Positions 61,743 through 61,853 of a stretch of 61,853 nt of DNA are shown here, piece by piece. Every line of letters starts with the position of its first letter. Positions within the stretch are counted from its first letter, which is position 1. The DNA lies in the NCBI GenBank assembly GCA_900770345.1, contig CAAGKF010000359.1, positions 1-61,853 of the forward strand, written 5' to 3'. Below the pieces are notes generated by a model. It did no database searches, had not been told where the DNA came from, and worked only from the letters and a program-made list of their open reading frames with translations. The DNA is from Lachnospiraceae bacterium. GTDB lineage: Bacteria; Bacillota; Clostridia; Lachnospirales; Lachnospiraceae. The position numbers were made by a program, and so were the translations under genes.

Positions 61743-61853
61743 AACCACCAGCTCTGCTGGTGGTTTGCTGTTGGCCCTACTGGGCCGGTGTTACTTTTCC
61801 GCCTAAAGGCGGTCCGGCAAACCGCTATCTTATTTCGTTTCCGCCTAAAGGCG
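61743..61853. repeat. Hairpin-rich repeat region at the window edge
   Basis: Stems in order are AACCACCAGC/GCTGGTGGTT (61743-61765, loop TCT), GGCCC-TACT-GGGCC (61773-61786) and CCGCC-TAAA-GGCGG (61799-61812). A second copy of CCGCCTAAAGGCG starts at 61841 and is cut by the window end. It may be the end of an insertion sequence of the IS200/IS605 kind or another repeat family; no transposase is in view. Confidence 0.55.

Noticed and set aside
61270..61806. One continuous plus-strand gene from the PucR remnant to the edge repeat
   Set aside because: The frame is open, but similarity to PucR ends near 61458 and the rest crosses hairpin repeats and an opposite-strand frame with better protein character.
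1..61853. CRISPR array or prophage
   Set aside because: No regularly spaced direct repeats, cas genes, or phage structural or lysis genes were seen.

Overview
The window looks like a chromosomal segment of a spore-forming, anaerobic Firmicute of the Lachnospiraceae/Clostridia type. This rests on Spo0A, the secG-rnr-smpB-ssrA gene set, DUF1836, DUF3343 and BFD-like small proteins, strong AGGAGG-type ribosome sites and moderate G+C. It is accessory-rich housekeeping DNA. I see no rRNA, CRISPR array, integrase or complete insertion sequence.

Layout. 1-5.4 kb: partial rlmD, a small membrane protein and a complete tripartite tricarboxylate transporter (tctCBA). 5.4-11 kb: pcrA, a 153-bp MITE-like element with an 8-bp target duplication, a two-component system and a small secreted two-repeat protein next to a likely response-regulator operator. 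11-20 kb: a second tct locus with an RraA-type aldolase, an RpiR-family regulator and a decayed HpcH/HpaI aldolase. Its tctA carries an in-frame amber codon, and four matching TGTAAY-type palindromes mark a probable RpiR regulon. Upstream of it lie a DmpA-type aminopeptidase, a D-amino acid aminotransferase and a LarA-like racemase.

21.1-37.3 kb is the centrepiece: a near-complete anaerobic purine/urate degradation island of the E. coli yge/ygf/ssnA/xdhD type. It has two divergent arms. The minus arm is ssnA, ygfK, DUF3343, a fused Fe-S/molybdopterin hydroxylase and hyuA. The plus arm is a YheO-type regulator, ygeX, ygeY, ygeW, carbamate kinase and an NCS2 purine permease. A shared 312-bp promoter region with TTGCAA repeats separates the arms. 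From family knowledge, purine is imported, hydroxylated and ring-opened. Carbamoyl transfer plus carbamate kinase would yield ATP, and diaminopropionate-type chemistry would release ammonia and pyruvate.

37.4-55.9 kb is mostly core: an EamA transporter, three very small proteins (one BFD-like Fe-S), tmRNA, a SIMPL lipoprotein, a possible small RNA, tRNA-Glu(CUC), an AEC transporter, smpB, rnr, secG, manA, eno, a cell-wall-binding protein, a PrsA-like lipoprotein, a HAD phosphatase, maf, three small membrane or HD proteins, glgA and spo0A.

56-61.8 kb is decaying: an NRPS-like gene with an internal deletion, then moeA (intact, and relevant to the molybdenum hydroxylase), a collapsed asrA/asrB-like remnant, a PucR C-terminal remnant and a hairpin-rich repeat at the window edge. 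Several genes (HpcH, tctA, NRPS, asrAB, pucR) are broken in different ways. This means either ongoing gene loss or assembly error, and should be checked on reads.
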